From: Chryseobacterium antibioticum
GTDB taxonomy: Bacteria > Bacteroidota > Bacteroidia > Flavobacteriales > Weeksellaceae
Length of the DNA: 64,000 nt
Reading direction: 5' to 3'
NCBI RefSeq assembly: GCF_012927325.1
Contig: NZ_JABBGI010000013.1
Location: forward strand, 62,001-126,000
Part shown: piece after piece, positions 1 to 7,784 of the stretch
Numbering within the stretch: the first letter of the stretch is position 1
How the letters are laid out: every line of letters begins with the position of its first letter
Notes under the pieces: model-generated
Told to the model about the DNA's origin: nothing
The model's input: the letters and a program-made list of their open reading frames with translations, nothing else
The model's database searches: none
Program-made: the position numbers and the translations under genes

Positions 1-2
1 AT

Positions 3-95
3 GCTAAGCCTGAAGTTGTAGAGGTAGAACGCCAGAAACAGAAAGATGCTCAGGATAAAATTGTTATCTTAGAAGAGAAGCTGAAGAGTTTGTAA
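3..95 (+). CDS. valS: Valyl-tRNA synthetase, C-terminal end (partial)
   Basis: An open frame enters from the left edge and gives 30 residues before a TAA. The residues (AKPEVVEVERQKQKDAQDK, then ILEEKLKSL) are charged and helical and match the C-terminal coiled-coil arm of bacterial ValS, where a PxxVVxxER motif is followed by a Lys/Glu/Leu helix. ValS charges tRNA-Val in the cytoplasm, and the arm contacts the tRNA. No catalytic part lies in the window, so the call rests on this tail alone. A hairpin follows at 128-167. Confidence 0.72.
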   Translation, partial: AKPEVVEVERQKQKDAQDKIVILEEKLKSL

Positions 96-127
96 ATTTA
101 AAAGATAGATAATAAGTTTGTCGGAAT

Positions 128-167
128 GTCAGGCTGAGCACGGATTTTTATCTGTACTCAGCCTGAC
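128..167 (+). terminator. Inverted repeat, probable valS terminator
   Basis: A perfect 11-base stem (GTCAGGCTGAG at 128-138 with CTCAGCCTGAC at 157-167) encloses an 18-base loop. It lies 32 bases after the valS stop. The T-tract is weak (AGTTTAAATAATT), so it could instead be an extragenic palindrome; the TCAGGCTGAG arm resembles short palindromic elements common in Bacteroidota. Confidence 0.5.
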
Positions 168-189
168 AGTTTAAATAATTTAAGAATAA

Positions 190-825
190 ATGACACACCT
201 AGAAAACATAAAAAAGCTGTTCTCAAAGAACTTCGTAGAAAGCCCTTTACTGGAAAGCTTTGAAGTTGGGAAACTCTACCTTTCAAGTGGAAAACTGGTT
301 GCCTGTGATCCTTTGATCACCAATGATATGCAGCCTTTCACTACAGAATTTCCAAAGGGGAATTTTTCTGTTTTACTGCATAAAGAAAGAGAAAGCAACT
401 GTGTAGCATATGCAGAGGTTATTTTTAGCAATACGGAAATCACAGAATGGGAAATGGCAGTTACTGCAGGACAAAATGTGAAAGATCTTGCTGATGAAGA
501 GGTTTTTGGATATCCTGTAGAAAGCGGGATGGGATGCCTGATGGACGTAGATACTCAAACCAGTCTTAACGAACTTGAAAAAAGACTGTATCATAGCAAA
601 GGCGTAGATTTCATGGGGATCTATGAAGAATTCTTTCATGAGTATTTCTTTGATGAAAAGGGAGCTATCGATCAATATGCATTCCTGAAACCGGCTGATG
701 AGCATCCTGGTACCATTTTCGCGTTTGAAACTGGATATGGTGAAGGTTTTTATGCGAGCTACATTGCATACGATAAAGATCACAAGCCTGTTAAGATAAT
801 TACTGAATTTATTGAGATAAGTTAA
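190..825 (+). CDS. DUF4241 family protein
   Basis: A 211-residue soluble protein with no signal peptide or membrane segment. Recalled features of the DUF4241 family are visible: GKLVACDPL at about residues 34-42 followed by a Pro/Phe-rich stretch and FPKG, and near the C-terminus GYGEGFYASYIAYD at about 182-195. No enzymatic function is established for the family, and I do not assign one. The ATG lies 94 bases after the valS stop, behind a hairpin, so the gene is probably transcribed on its own. The opposite-strand ORF at 373-783 is a shadow. Confidence 0.75.
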   Translation: MTHLENIKKLFSKNFVESPLLESFEVGKLYLSSGKLVACDPLITNDMQPFTTEFPKGNFSVLLHKERESNCVAYAEVIFSNTEITEWEMAVTAGQNVKDLADEEVFGYPVESGMGCLMDVDTQTSLNELEKRLYHSKGVDFMGIYEEFFHEYFFDEKGAIDQYAFLKPADEHPGTIFAFETGYGEGFYASYIAYDKDHKPVKIITEFIEIS

Positions 826-890
826 TTAAATTAGTTATTTTTGAAACTTAGTTTTCTGAATAGATTATATTAAACTAACATAAAACACCA

Positions 891-1781
891 ATGAACTTCT
901 CATCAGAACAACCCAAAATTATTGTTGTAGGCAGCTCTTCTATAGATCTGGTTTTAGAAACCGAAAAAATACCTCAGCCCAATGAAACGGTTTTGGCCGT
1001 TAATTCAGATAGCTATTTTGGAGGTAAAGGCGCCAATCAGGCGGTAGGAACCTCAAGATTGGGAGCCAGTGTTTATTTTATTGGCTGTGTAGGTATGGAT
1101 CCTCTTGGGCAGCAGATCATGCGGAATCTGGTAGGGGAAAACGTAAATGTAGGCTTTGTCCATGAGACGGATATGGAATCTACAGGTACAGCCTATGTAA
1201 CCACCAGTCATGGGAATGCAGCTATTGTAGTGGTTCCTGCTGCTAATAAATGCTTGAGTATTGAACATATAGAAGAAGCAGATCGGTATTTTCAGACGGT
1301 AGATCTTATTCTTGTTCAGCTTGAAGTAGCGATGGAAGTGGTAGAATACACCATAAGAAAAGCGCAAAAATACGGAAAAAAGGTAGGACTGTATGCTTCA
1401 CCGGCTATGAAGGTGAGTAAAGGAATTATCGAAAACGTAGATTTTATTGTTGCAAAAAGCAGCGAACTTCATACCGTTTTCGGGGAAGAGAAGAGAGAAG
1501 AGATTCTTAAAAAATATGTCAACAAAGTTTTTGTAAGAGACGATACGAATTCGACGATCTATTTTGATGGAACAGAAATGAAGTATTACAGAAACGACAA
1601 AGACGAGACCGTTTACAAAATGGGAATGGGCGATGCCTTTATTTCAGGATTTGCCGTAGCACTCTGCCATGGAAACACCATTGAGGATTGTGTGAAATTC
1701 GGGAACGAGGTTTCTTCAAGGGTTTCCGGAGGGAAGGGGTCGCAGACCGGACTTCCCAGAATGTCGGATTTCTTTTCCTAA
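891..1781 (+). CDS. PfkB/ribokinase-family carbohydrate kinase
   Basis: A 296-residue protein with the PfkB fold signatures. The N-terminal strand IIVVGSSSIDLV is followed by the sugar-binding motif FGGKGANQAVG (about 43-53) typical of ribokinase. The C-terminal motif is KMGMGDAFISGF, in which Asp248 is the expected catalytic base; the usual small residue of G(A)GD is Met here. It would phosphorylate a sugar such as ribose with ATP in the cytoplasm. No sugar transporter or regulator lies beside it, so the substrate cannot be set. A terminator-like hairpin follows at 1832-1860. Confidence 0.82.
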   Translation: MNFSSEQPKIIVVGSSSIDLVLETEKIPQPNETVLAVNSDSYFGGKGANQAVGTSRLGASVYFIGCVGMDPLGQQIMRNLVGENVNVGFVHETDMESTGTAYVTTSHGNAAIVVVPAANKCLSIEHIEEADRYFQTVDLILVQLEVAMEVVEYTIRKAQKYGKKVGLYASPAMKVSKGIIENVDFIVAKSSELHTVFGEEKREEILKKYVNKVFVRDDTNSTIYFDGTEMKYYRNDKDETVYKMGMGDAFISGFAVALCHGNTIEDCVKFGNEVSSRVSGGKGSQTGLPRMSDFFS

Positions 1782-1831
1782 AGCTATTTGCCACATATCG
1801 AAAGTCAGAAACTTAACATAAAAATATAAGT

Positions 1832-1866
1832 AAAATCTCCACTTTTATAGTGGATTTTTTCTTTTT
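1832..1866 (+). terminator. Rho-independent terminator
   Basis: AAAATCTCCACT pairs with AGTGGATTTT across a short TTTAT loop with one bulged base, followed by TTCTTTTT. It sits between the kinase stop and the hydrolase ATG and reads on the plus strand. Confidence 0.7.
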
Positions 1867-1871
1867 ACACT

Positions 1872-2717
1872 ATGGAAAAACTGGAACTCATTACAAAAGA
1901 TCATGTATCTCTGTCGGTTCATCTTTTCAGGCCTGAAAAAAGCAATGGTAAACTGCTTCTGATCAACTCGGCAACGGGTGTCAAACAACAGATATATTTC
2001 TCATTCGCCCGTTTCTTTTCAGACCATGGCTTTACGGTACTTGCTTACGATTACAGGGGAATCGGACTTTCAAAACCGGATCAGATGAAAGGTTTTAAAG
2101 CCTCAATGAGGATCTGGGGCTCTGAAGACTATAAAACCCTTACACAATATATTAAAGCTGAATTTTCGGAATATAAAAAGTACTGTCTGGGACATTCAGT
2201 CGGGGCATTGATCCTGGGAATGAATGAAGATTCCGAAATGTTTCACGAATTTGTTTTTGTGGGAACTCAGAATGCATTTGTGGGAAACCTGAAATTAGGG
2301 ACAAGAATTGAAGCTTATCTTGGGTTCGGAATTGTTCAGCCTTTAACTACCGGATTATTAGGGTATTTTCCCGCCAATTGGTTTGGGCTTGGAGAAAGTC
2401 TTCCAAAAAATTGTGCATATGACTGGAGAACCTTAATTTTAAACAGGAAATCAACCAACAGATTGTTGGAGAAAATGGTTGACTATTCTAAAAATTTGAC
2501 ACAAAAAGTCTTTGTGATCCGGGCGGAAGACGATGCATGGCTGACTGAAAAAGGTGTATTAAGCCTTTTAAACAATACCTATCCTAATCTTAAACCTTCC
2601 TACAGGCTAGTGAAAACCTCTGAATCTGACAAAAAAGAGATCGGCCACATCAATTTTTTTAGAAGTTATAATAAAAAACTCTGGAACATTATTTTAAACG
2701 AATTGACAGCTCAATGA
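1872..2717 (+). CDS. Alpha/beta hydrolase family protein
   Basis: A 281-residue alpha/beta hydrolase. The nucleophile elbow GHSVG is at 107-111 (Ser109), after the strand-turn LAYDYRGIGLS at about 58-68. The candidate acid is in RAEDDAW, and His259 (IGHINFF) is the probable catalytic histidine. It resembles the predicted hydrolases of COG4757. There is no signal peptide, so it is cytoplasmic; the substrate is unknown. The stop overlaps the next gene's ATG by 4 bases (ATGA), indicating translational coupling with the HD-domain protein. Confidence 0.8.
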   Translation: MEKLELITKDHVSLSVHLFRPEKSNGKLLLINSATGVKQQIYFSFARFFSDHGFTVLAYDYRGIGLSKPDQMKGFKASMRIWGSEDYKTLTQYIKAEFSEYKKYCLGHSVGALILGMNEDSEMFHEFVFVGTQNAFVGNLKLGTRIEAYLGFGIVQPLTTGLLGYFPANWFGLGESLPKNCAYDWRTLILNRKSTNRLLEKMVDYSKNLTQKVFVIRAEDDAWLTEKGVLSLLNNTYPNLKPSYRLVKTSESDKKEIGHINFFRSYNKKLWNIILNELTAQ

Positions 2718-3358
2718 AAAGTACGATCGAAAACACCGTAGAATTTGTAAAAGAAAAATTAGAAGGCGCTGAAGCCGGACATGACTGGTATCATATTGAA
2801 AGAGTATGGAAGCTTTCAAAAAAAATTGCAGTCACAGAAGACTGTAACCTGGAGGTTGTAGAACTTTCTGCGTTGTTGCATGATATTGCAGATCCCAAGT
2901 TTCACAACGGAGACGAAACTATAGCACCCAAGATCGCAAGAGAATTTTTAGAAGGACAGCAGGTTTCGGAAGACGTCATCGAAAAGGTTTTATTTATCAT
3001 TAAAAATATTTCGTTCAAGAACAGAGGTGAGGTTCCTGCCGAGCTGCCTGTCGAGCTTAAAATTGTACAGGATGCCGACCGTATTGATGCTATCGGTGCT
3101 ATCGGAATCGGAAGAACATTCAATTTCGGAGGTTTTAAAAACAATCCTATGTATGATCCGGAAATCCAGCCCAGCCTGAATATGTCTAAAGATCAGTATA
3201 AAAAATCCAACGGAACCACCATTAATCATTTCTACGAAAAACTTCTGCTTTTGAAAGATCTTATGAATACTGCAAAAGGGAAGGAGCTGGCACAGGAAAG
3301 ACATGATTATATGCTGGGATTTCTTGATCAGTTTTTCAAAGAGTGGAATGTTGATTAA
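2714..3358 (+). CDS. HD-domain phosphohydrolase
   Basis: A 214-residue HD-superfamily protein. Metal-binding residues are visible as HDWYH (His23, His27), LLHDIAD (His56-Asp57) and QDADRIDAIGAIG (Asp120, Asp122), the order seen in the YpgQ/YedJ type of predicted phosphohydrolase. Members studied in other bacteria hydrolyse nucleotides or related phosphates; the substrate here is not known. It overlaps the hydrolase by 4 bases, so the two are made from one message. Confidence 0.82.
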   Translation: MKSTIENTVEFVKEKLEGAEAGHDWYHIERVWKLSKKIAVTEDCNLEVVELSALLHDIADPKFHNGDETIAPKIAREFLEGQQVSEDVIEKVLFIIKNISFKNRGEVPAELPVELKIVQDADRIDAIGAIGIGRTFNFGGFKNNPMYDPEIQPSLNMSKDQYKKSNGTTINHFYEKLLLLKDLMNTAKGKELAQERHDYMLGFLDQFFKEWNVD

Positions 3359-3385
3359 GACTTTTCCCGAAAAATCTTAAATCAG

Positions 3386-3393
3386 TATCTTTG
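3386..3393 (+). promoter_or_regulatory. Candidate promoter -7 box (TATCTTTG)
   Basis: TATCTTTG matches the Bacteroidota sigma-ABfr -7 consensus TAnnTTTG and ends only 4 bases before the next ATG (3398). A good TTG is not present at the expected -33 distance. If the box is used, the transcript would begin at or next to the start codon. Confidence 0.45.
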
Positions 3394-3397
3394 CAGT

Positions 3398-3991
3398 ATG
3401 GTATTTATCATTTTTGTTATCTTTTGGGCTTGTGTGCTTTCTCTGGTTTTGTCTAAAGTAAAATCAGGAAGGGTGGCAAAATGGGCAAAACTCTTCCGTA
3501 TACTCACGGTAGTTTTTTCAATATCTACTTTTACATACTGGTTTATTAAAAAAAGCGCGGTAAGTTTTGTAGATAATTCAGTTGGACTGCAGGTCGTTAA
3601 TAAACTTCCTCAGACCCTGGATTTTTATCTCATTAAAGTAGATAGTGCTAAACACGGAAATCTGGAACCTAAGCATATTGGAAAAATACGTCCGGAATAT
3701 TACAGGGTAGAATACCTTAAAATGGATAAGTCCGATGAATACTGGATCATAGGATATCTCGGAAAAAAAAATATGGTCTATTTCTCGCAGCATGCGGTAC
3801 CCAATAAAAATATTGACCAGATCGTAGAAGTACAGAACTATATCAATCAAAGTGTAAAGCTCTCTGAGACTGCAAAAAAAGAAGTAGATTCTTATAATTA
3901 CGAAAACGCAAAGCTGGGAATCTGGGTGTCTTTGGATTTTCTTCTTCTTTTCCTGAACCTGGTACTTATAGTCAGAAAAAATAAGCAATAA
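3398..3991 (+). CDS. Hypothetical membrane protein
   Basis: A 197-residue protein that I do not recognise. It has hydrophobic segments at about 1-20 and 33-51, an extracytoplasmic or cytoplasmic domain of about 115 residues, and a last hydrophobic segment at about 172-191 followed by VRKNKQ. The middle domain contains no motif that I can name. It starts directly behind a TATCTTTG promoter box and ends at a long inverted repeat shared with the convergent small gene. Codon use and length support a real gene. Confidence 0.65.
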   Translation: MVFIIFVIFWACVLSLVLSKVKSGRVAKWAKLFRILTVVFSISTFTYWFIKKSAVSFVDNSVGLQVVNKLPQTLDFYLIKVDSAKHGNLEPKHIGKIRPEYYRVEYLKMDKSDEYWIIGYLGKKNMVYFSQHAVPNKNIDQIVEVQNYINQSVKLSETAKKEVDSYNYENAKLGIWVSLDFLLLFLNLVLIVRKNKQ

Positions 3992-3998
3992 GCAAGAA

Positions 3999-4060
3999 GC
4001 AATAATGAGCAATAAATAATTTTTAGATTGTGTTTAAAAATTACTTATTGCTCATTATGC
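3999..4060. terminator. Long inverted repeat between convergent genes
   Basis: The left arm at 3999-4025 and the right arm at about 4035-4060 are near-perfect reverse complements (about 26 bases, with a one-base bulge and one mismatch) around a short loop GATTGTGTT. The left side is preceded by tandem AAGCAA words. It lies between a plus-strand stop (3991) and a minus-strand stop (4073) and probably ends transcription in both directions. Confidence 0.6.
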
Positions 4061-4072
4061 ATTACCTATGTG

Positions 4073-4303
4073 TTATGGATAATCCAGGATCTGCATCACC
4101 TGTTCTTTAAATTCTTCAGGACAGCTTTTGACCAATTTATCTTTATTCTGTTTACTGATCTGATGCGGTTCCAGCCATTCGGTGCGATTGGCGCTCAGAC
4201 TGTGGTTATCGTAGACCCTTTTTATGGTATGATCTTCATAAAATGTATATTCATCACCGAGCCAATTACTGGCAATGCTGATCGTGCAAATTTTTTCTCC
4301 CAT
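4073..4303 (-). CDS. Small hypothetical protein (76 aa)
   Basis: A 76-residue acidic/basic mixed protein starting MGEKICTISIASNWLG, with FKEQVMQIL near the end. There is no signal peptide or membrane segment. From memory, short proteins with a similar start and EFKEQ tail occur in other Chryseobacterium genomes, but no function is known. The opposite strand also has an ORF (4028-4378); its Phe/Ile-rich translation looks like a shadow, so I prefer this strand. The gene converges on the hairpin at 3999-4060. Confidence 0.6.
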   Translation of the reverse strand: MGEKICTISIASNWLGDEYTFYEDHTIKRVYDNHSLSANRTEWLEPHQISKQNKDKLVKSCPEEFKEQVMQILDYP

Positions 4304-4428
4304 GACATTTTGTATTTTGAAAATGCCTGTCCCTATATGGGTGGCATATATCCTAAGATACTAAATTTTTTCTATTAAAACAGCTTTTTAAAAGCCAGGA
4401 TGAAAAGTGCACGGTATTTTTATAACCG

Positions 4429-5319
4429 TTAAAACAATGTGCCATTATTATCAGAAGCCATCTGCGGAATGTGAATATCAGTTTTCCATTCCTCATTCAT
4501 TTTTTTGATGAAATAGGCAGACAGTAGCGGAGATGCTTTTTCAAGATTCTGGTGCACAAAGAAATACACATTCTGAATACCTTCCTTTTTCCATTTGGTA
4601 AGATGGGCCAACCAATCGTCCAGCCTTTCATAGTCGCTTTCTGCATTGGCGCCAACGTATCGTATAAATGCATTGGGAGTGGTAAGGCGCATATGAAGCA
4701 TATCTCTTCTTCCTGCAGTGTCTACAATAATGTTGGTGATATTGTGGGCTTCAAAAAGATCACAGGTTGTATTGAAAATTTCTTCGTCCGTAAACCATTC
4801 CGTATTCCTAAGTTCAATGGCAAGAGGAACTTCTTTGGGCCAGTCTTTAACAAATTTTTCCAGCCTGTCATAATCTTTAGGCTTAAAATTATCATGAAGC
4901 TGCAGAAAAGCCATACCCAGTTTTTCATCAAAATTCATCACTGCCGATGCAAAGTGGGTTACCGGTTCAGTCACATCAATCAGTCTTCTGAAGTGAGAAA
5001 CCGTATTGGTTATTTTGGGGAAGAACTTGAAATTTTCAGGTGTTTTTTCTTTCCAGACTGCGACCTGTTCGGGGGTAGGCATTCCATAAAAAGTAGCATT
5101 CAGTTCAATAGAATTAAACTGTGTGGCGTAATATGTCAATTCGTCTTTAGTTCCTTTAGGATAAAATCCTTTAAGATCGGTTTTATTCCATTTAGCACAT
5201 CCTATGGAAATATTTTCCAGTCCTTTTTTATTTTGATTTAAAATTTCCTTAGTTCTGGAATGATCCTTAGGAAGTGTAAAATCTATTTTTGAAGGGTCTT
5301 CTACTTGTCCGAATTTCAT
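4429..5319 (-). CDS. DUF72 (YecE-like) protein
   Basis: The protein has 296 residues from the ATG at 5319; the longer frame starting at 5364 has an unlikely N-terminal extension that overlaps the upstream gene's terminator. DUF72 hallmarks are visible: ISIGCAKWNKTDLKGFYP, YATQFNSIELNATFYGMP, FFPKITNTVSHFRRL, and later FVHQNLEKASPLL. The family has a TIM-barrel-like fold and no settled biochemical role. It is cytoplasmic. No partner genes are evident. Confidence 0.85.
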   Translation of the reverse strand: MKFGQVEDPSKIDFTLPKDHSRTKEILNQNKKGLENISIGCAKWNKTDLKGFYPKGTKDELTYYATQFNSIELNATFYGMPTPEQVAVWKEKTPENFKFFPKITNTVSHFRRLIDVTEPVTHFASAVMNFDEKLGMAFLQLHDNFKPKDYDRLEKFVKDWPKEVPLAIELRNTEWFTDEEIFNTTCDLFEAHNITNIIVDTAGRRDMLHMRLTTPNAFIRYVGANAESDYERLDDWLAHLTKWKKEGIQNVYFFVHQNLEKASPLLSAYFIKKMNEEWKTDIHIPQMASDNNGTLF

Positions 5320-5360
5320 ATCTGGTATTTTTAGGATTAAACTAGTGTAACAAATATAAA

Positions 5361-5392
5361 ACAAAAACCATAGATGATTCTACGGTTTTTGT
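5361..5392 (-). terminator. Terminator of the T9SS gene
   Basis: ACAAAAACCATAGA and TCTACGGTTTTTGT form a 14-base stem with one mismatch around TGAT. Read on the minus strand it follows the T9SS gene stop (5416) and runs into a T-rich tract. The stem is nearly the same as that at 7723-7751. Confidence 0.65.
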
Positions 5393-5415
5393 TCAAAGTG
5401 CTATTTTAAAATAGG

Positions 5416-7509
5416 CTATTCTTTTATGATTTTTTTAGAAATTTCGGTTTTATCGGTTTTAATCTTTAATACATATATTCCATGAGGATAAGCGGAAAGA
5501 TCAATTCGGATTAAATCCTGATTGAAGCTTTGCTGGAAAATAGCTCTTCCTTGCGCATCAAATATTTTTATGTTCTTGATTTTATCTTCAGACTTTAACT
5601 GGATGAAATCCTTAACTGGATTTGGAGAAGCTATAATCTCAATCTTGTTACTTTTTGAATCGTTTGTTGCTAAGAAACTTCCACAATTGGTTGTAAATGT
5701 AATGTCAGAATATAGATTTTGGAGATCATTGAGTTGCGCGTTATCTACACACATGGATAGATTACTGTTGTAATTTAAATAATCATTATACTCTTCTATA
5801 GAACCGTTTCTTAAGTTCACGTACGTAAGGAGCGGCATATTCCATAAAGTTAAGCCCTGAAAATGTGAAGAATTTGAAAAGTTAAGTTCAGTAATTTGTG
5901 GGCAGTTATTAAAATAAGCATTTTTTAAATTGATATTCGCATAAGTATTGATGCTTGATACTAAAGGTAAACTAGTTACCGTCAGATCTTCCAGATTGAT
6001 ATTATTGGAAACATTTACAGCAGGAAGTAAGCTATTCTGAGCAAGTTCCAGTGACTTTAGAGCAACACATTCACTAATATTCAAAGCATTAATTTCGGTG
6101 TTGTTTATCGTTAGTTCCTGAAGCCCAGTACATTGTTGTAAATTTACCGTTTGCAGTTCTGTAAATATTCCATCACTATTAAGCACATTGAAACCAATGG
6201 CTAACCTTTGCAGGCTTAAACAATTTTGTATATCCAATTCTTTTAAATGATTATTATTCCTAAAGATCAGGTTTGTTAAAACAGTACAGTTTTTGGCACT
6301 AATCTTTTGAAGCTCATCGTTGCCCTGAGTATTGGATGTCTCAAATCTATCGGTTTTTAAAGTATGTAAATGAGCAAGGTTATTCACATTTACCCAATTC
6401 ATGTAACCTGCAGAGCCTGTAATGTCGATGTTTTCCAGATTCTGTGCAGTGCTAAAGTTGACATTATTAGTGATCTTCTGATTGAAAGCTTTTAATATTT
6501 TAAGTTTTGGTAAGCCGGTAAGATTCAGAGATGTTACATCCCCAAAATAGACCCCTGAAGTGGTAGAATAAGTATTTCTATTATAAAATGAACAGTCAAG
6601 TTCCTCAAGATTTACCAACCCGGTTGTTGAAAAATCAATAGTTGCTGTATTGAGTCCTTTAATTTTTTTAAGATTGCTGGCTCCATTAAGATTTACAGAA
6701 GAAAAATAGGCTCCATTGGTATTATAATGATCTGTATCCGCAATGATTTCCTGTAAATTAGTACAATTATTGGCAATCAATTCAATATTTTGGTTAATAG
6801 ATATCCCTACAGAATAAGGGAGTCCTAAAACGGAAACTTTTGTTAAAGTATTTAAGTTTGGAACAGATATTTTTCCCAAAAATTGACAAGAATTGAATGT
6901 TAAGGTGTTGATATTCAAATTCTCAAGATAAAGTTCTTTAATATCTTTAGAATTAATGATCATATTTCCGGTAAGTTGCGGACAATTCTTAAATCTTAGG
7001 ATTTTACTGACAGGGGTCATCATATTAATATCAGAAGCGAACTCATTGATATCTTGTACCGCTGAACAATTATCAAAAGAAAAATCTACCGGAACTACCT
7101 GAGACGTACCCGAACCATCTGCAAATTCACCTGTTCCTGTGTATAATACTTTTTTAATTTTAGTATGTCCAACAAAACTAATGACTGCAGACTTCGTATG
7201 GTAAATATACAGCTCTTCCATGTTGGTGAAAAGCGTTGCATCATCAATGGTGTCGGGGAGGTCGTTATATGTAACGGTTCCGTCCTTTTTGATAGTTAAA
7301 ATTTTTACTTGCTGTGCTTCCGAAACCTGGATTTCTCCATCTCCGTTGGTGTCTACGGCAATAGGGTTTCCACTAATGTTTTTAGCAATATCGTTGCTTG
7401 TACTGGAGCTTAAGATTAAAGCCTTAAACTTTGAATCTGCAAAATTTAAATTTTGAGAGTAGGCCATAGAAAAACAGCTTACTGAGAGGGTAAGAATAAT
7501 TTTTTTCAT
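5416..7509 (-). CDS. T9SS substrate with leucine-rich/BspA-like repeats
   Basis: A 697-residue secreted protein. Residues 1-18 form a signal peptide ending at AYSQ. An N-terminal region with VDTNGDGEIQVSEA resembles an EF-hand/dockerin-like calcium site. It is followed by about 500 residues of irregular leucine-rich repeats (LKELDIQNC, LKSLELAQN, LENIDITGS patterns). The last 75 residues are a type A T9SS sorting domain (ASPNPVKDFIQL, then IFDAQGRAIF, GIYVLKI, KKIIKE). It should be exported by Sec, crossed through T9SS and anchored or released at the cell surface. The ligand is unknown. It is transcribed alone, with a candidate promoter box at 7560-7567. Confidence 0.85.
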   Translation of the reverse strand: MKKIILTLSVSCFSMAYSQNLNFADSKFKALILSSSTSNDIAKNISGNPIAVDTNGDGEIQVSEAQQVKILTIKKDGTVTYNDLPDTIDDATLFTNMEELYIYHTKSAVISFVGHTKIKKVLYTGTGEFADGSGTSQVVPVDFSFDNCSAVQDINEFASDINMMTPVSKILRFKNCPQLTGNMIINSKDIKELYLENLNINTLTFNSCQFLGKISVPNLNTLTKVSVLGLPYSVGISINQNIELIANNCTNLQEIIADTDHYNTNGAYFSSVNLNGASNLKKIKGLNTATIDFSTTGLVNLEELDCSFYNRNTYSTTSGVYFGDVTSLNLTGLPKLKILKAFNQKITNNVNFSTAQNLENIDITGSAGYMNWVNVNNLAHLHTLKTDRFETSNTQGNDELQKISAKNCTVLTNLIFRNNNHLKELDIQNCLSLQRLAIGFNVLNSDGIFTELQTVNLQQCTGLQELTINNTEINALNISECVALKSLELAQNSLLPAVNVSNNINLEDLTVTSLPLVSSINTYANINLKNAYFNNCPQITELNFSNSSHFQGLTLWNMPLLTYVNLRNGSIEEYNDYLNYNSNLSMCVDNAQLNDLQNLYSDITFTTNCGSFLATNDSKSNKIEIIASPNPVKDFIQLKSEDKIKNIKIFDAQGRAIFQQSFNQDLIRIDLSAYPHGIYVLKIKTDKTEISKKIIKE

Positions 7510-7559
7510 GAATGTGTTTTTATTAAAGCTCCAATTCCTGTGAATTAGAACTAACCCTG

Positions 7560-7567
7560 CAAAATTA
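7560..7567 (-). promoter_or_regulatory. Candidate promoter -7 box for the T9SS gene
   Basis: On the minus strand this reads TAATTTTG, matching TAnnTTTG, 50 bases before the T9SS gene ATG. I see no clear TTG at -33. Confidence 0.4.
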
Positions 7568-7722
7568 ATTTTTTTTTTTGAATTTCATTATAAATTTTCT
7601 TCATTGTTTGTATTTATATCATACACAGGGATTATATCCGGTAATATCTGTAATATCTTTTTGAGGTCTGTTGTTTCAAAATATAAAAAGTCCTTTTATT
7701 AAATAGGGCTTAGCGTTATACA

Positions 7723-7751
7723 ACAAAAACCATAGAAAGTTCTATGGTTTT
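7723..7751 (-). terminator. Terminator of the lectin-like gene
   Basis: AAAACCATAGAA and TTCTATGGTTTT pair perfectly around a tiny loop, followed on the minus strand by a TTTTTGTTG tract. It lies just past the stop of the lectin-like gene. The rest of 7510-7784 is AT-rich and non-coding. Confidence 0.7.
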
Positions 7752-7784
7752 ATGCTGTTTTATAGCTGAATTTGTTTTGTCGTC

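Noticed and set aside
4028..4378. 116-aa plus-strand ORF opposite the small gene at 4073-4303
   Set aside because: Its translation is Phe/Ile-rich in the way of a shadow frame, it begins inside the hairpin, and the minus-strand protein has better composition.
4552..5241. 229-aa ORF on the plus strand
   Set aside because: It is the complement of the well supported DUF72 gene and has no recognisable motif.
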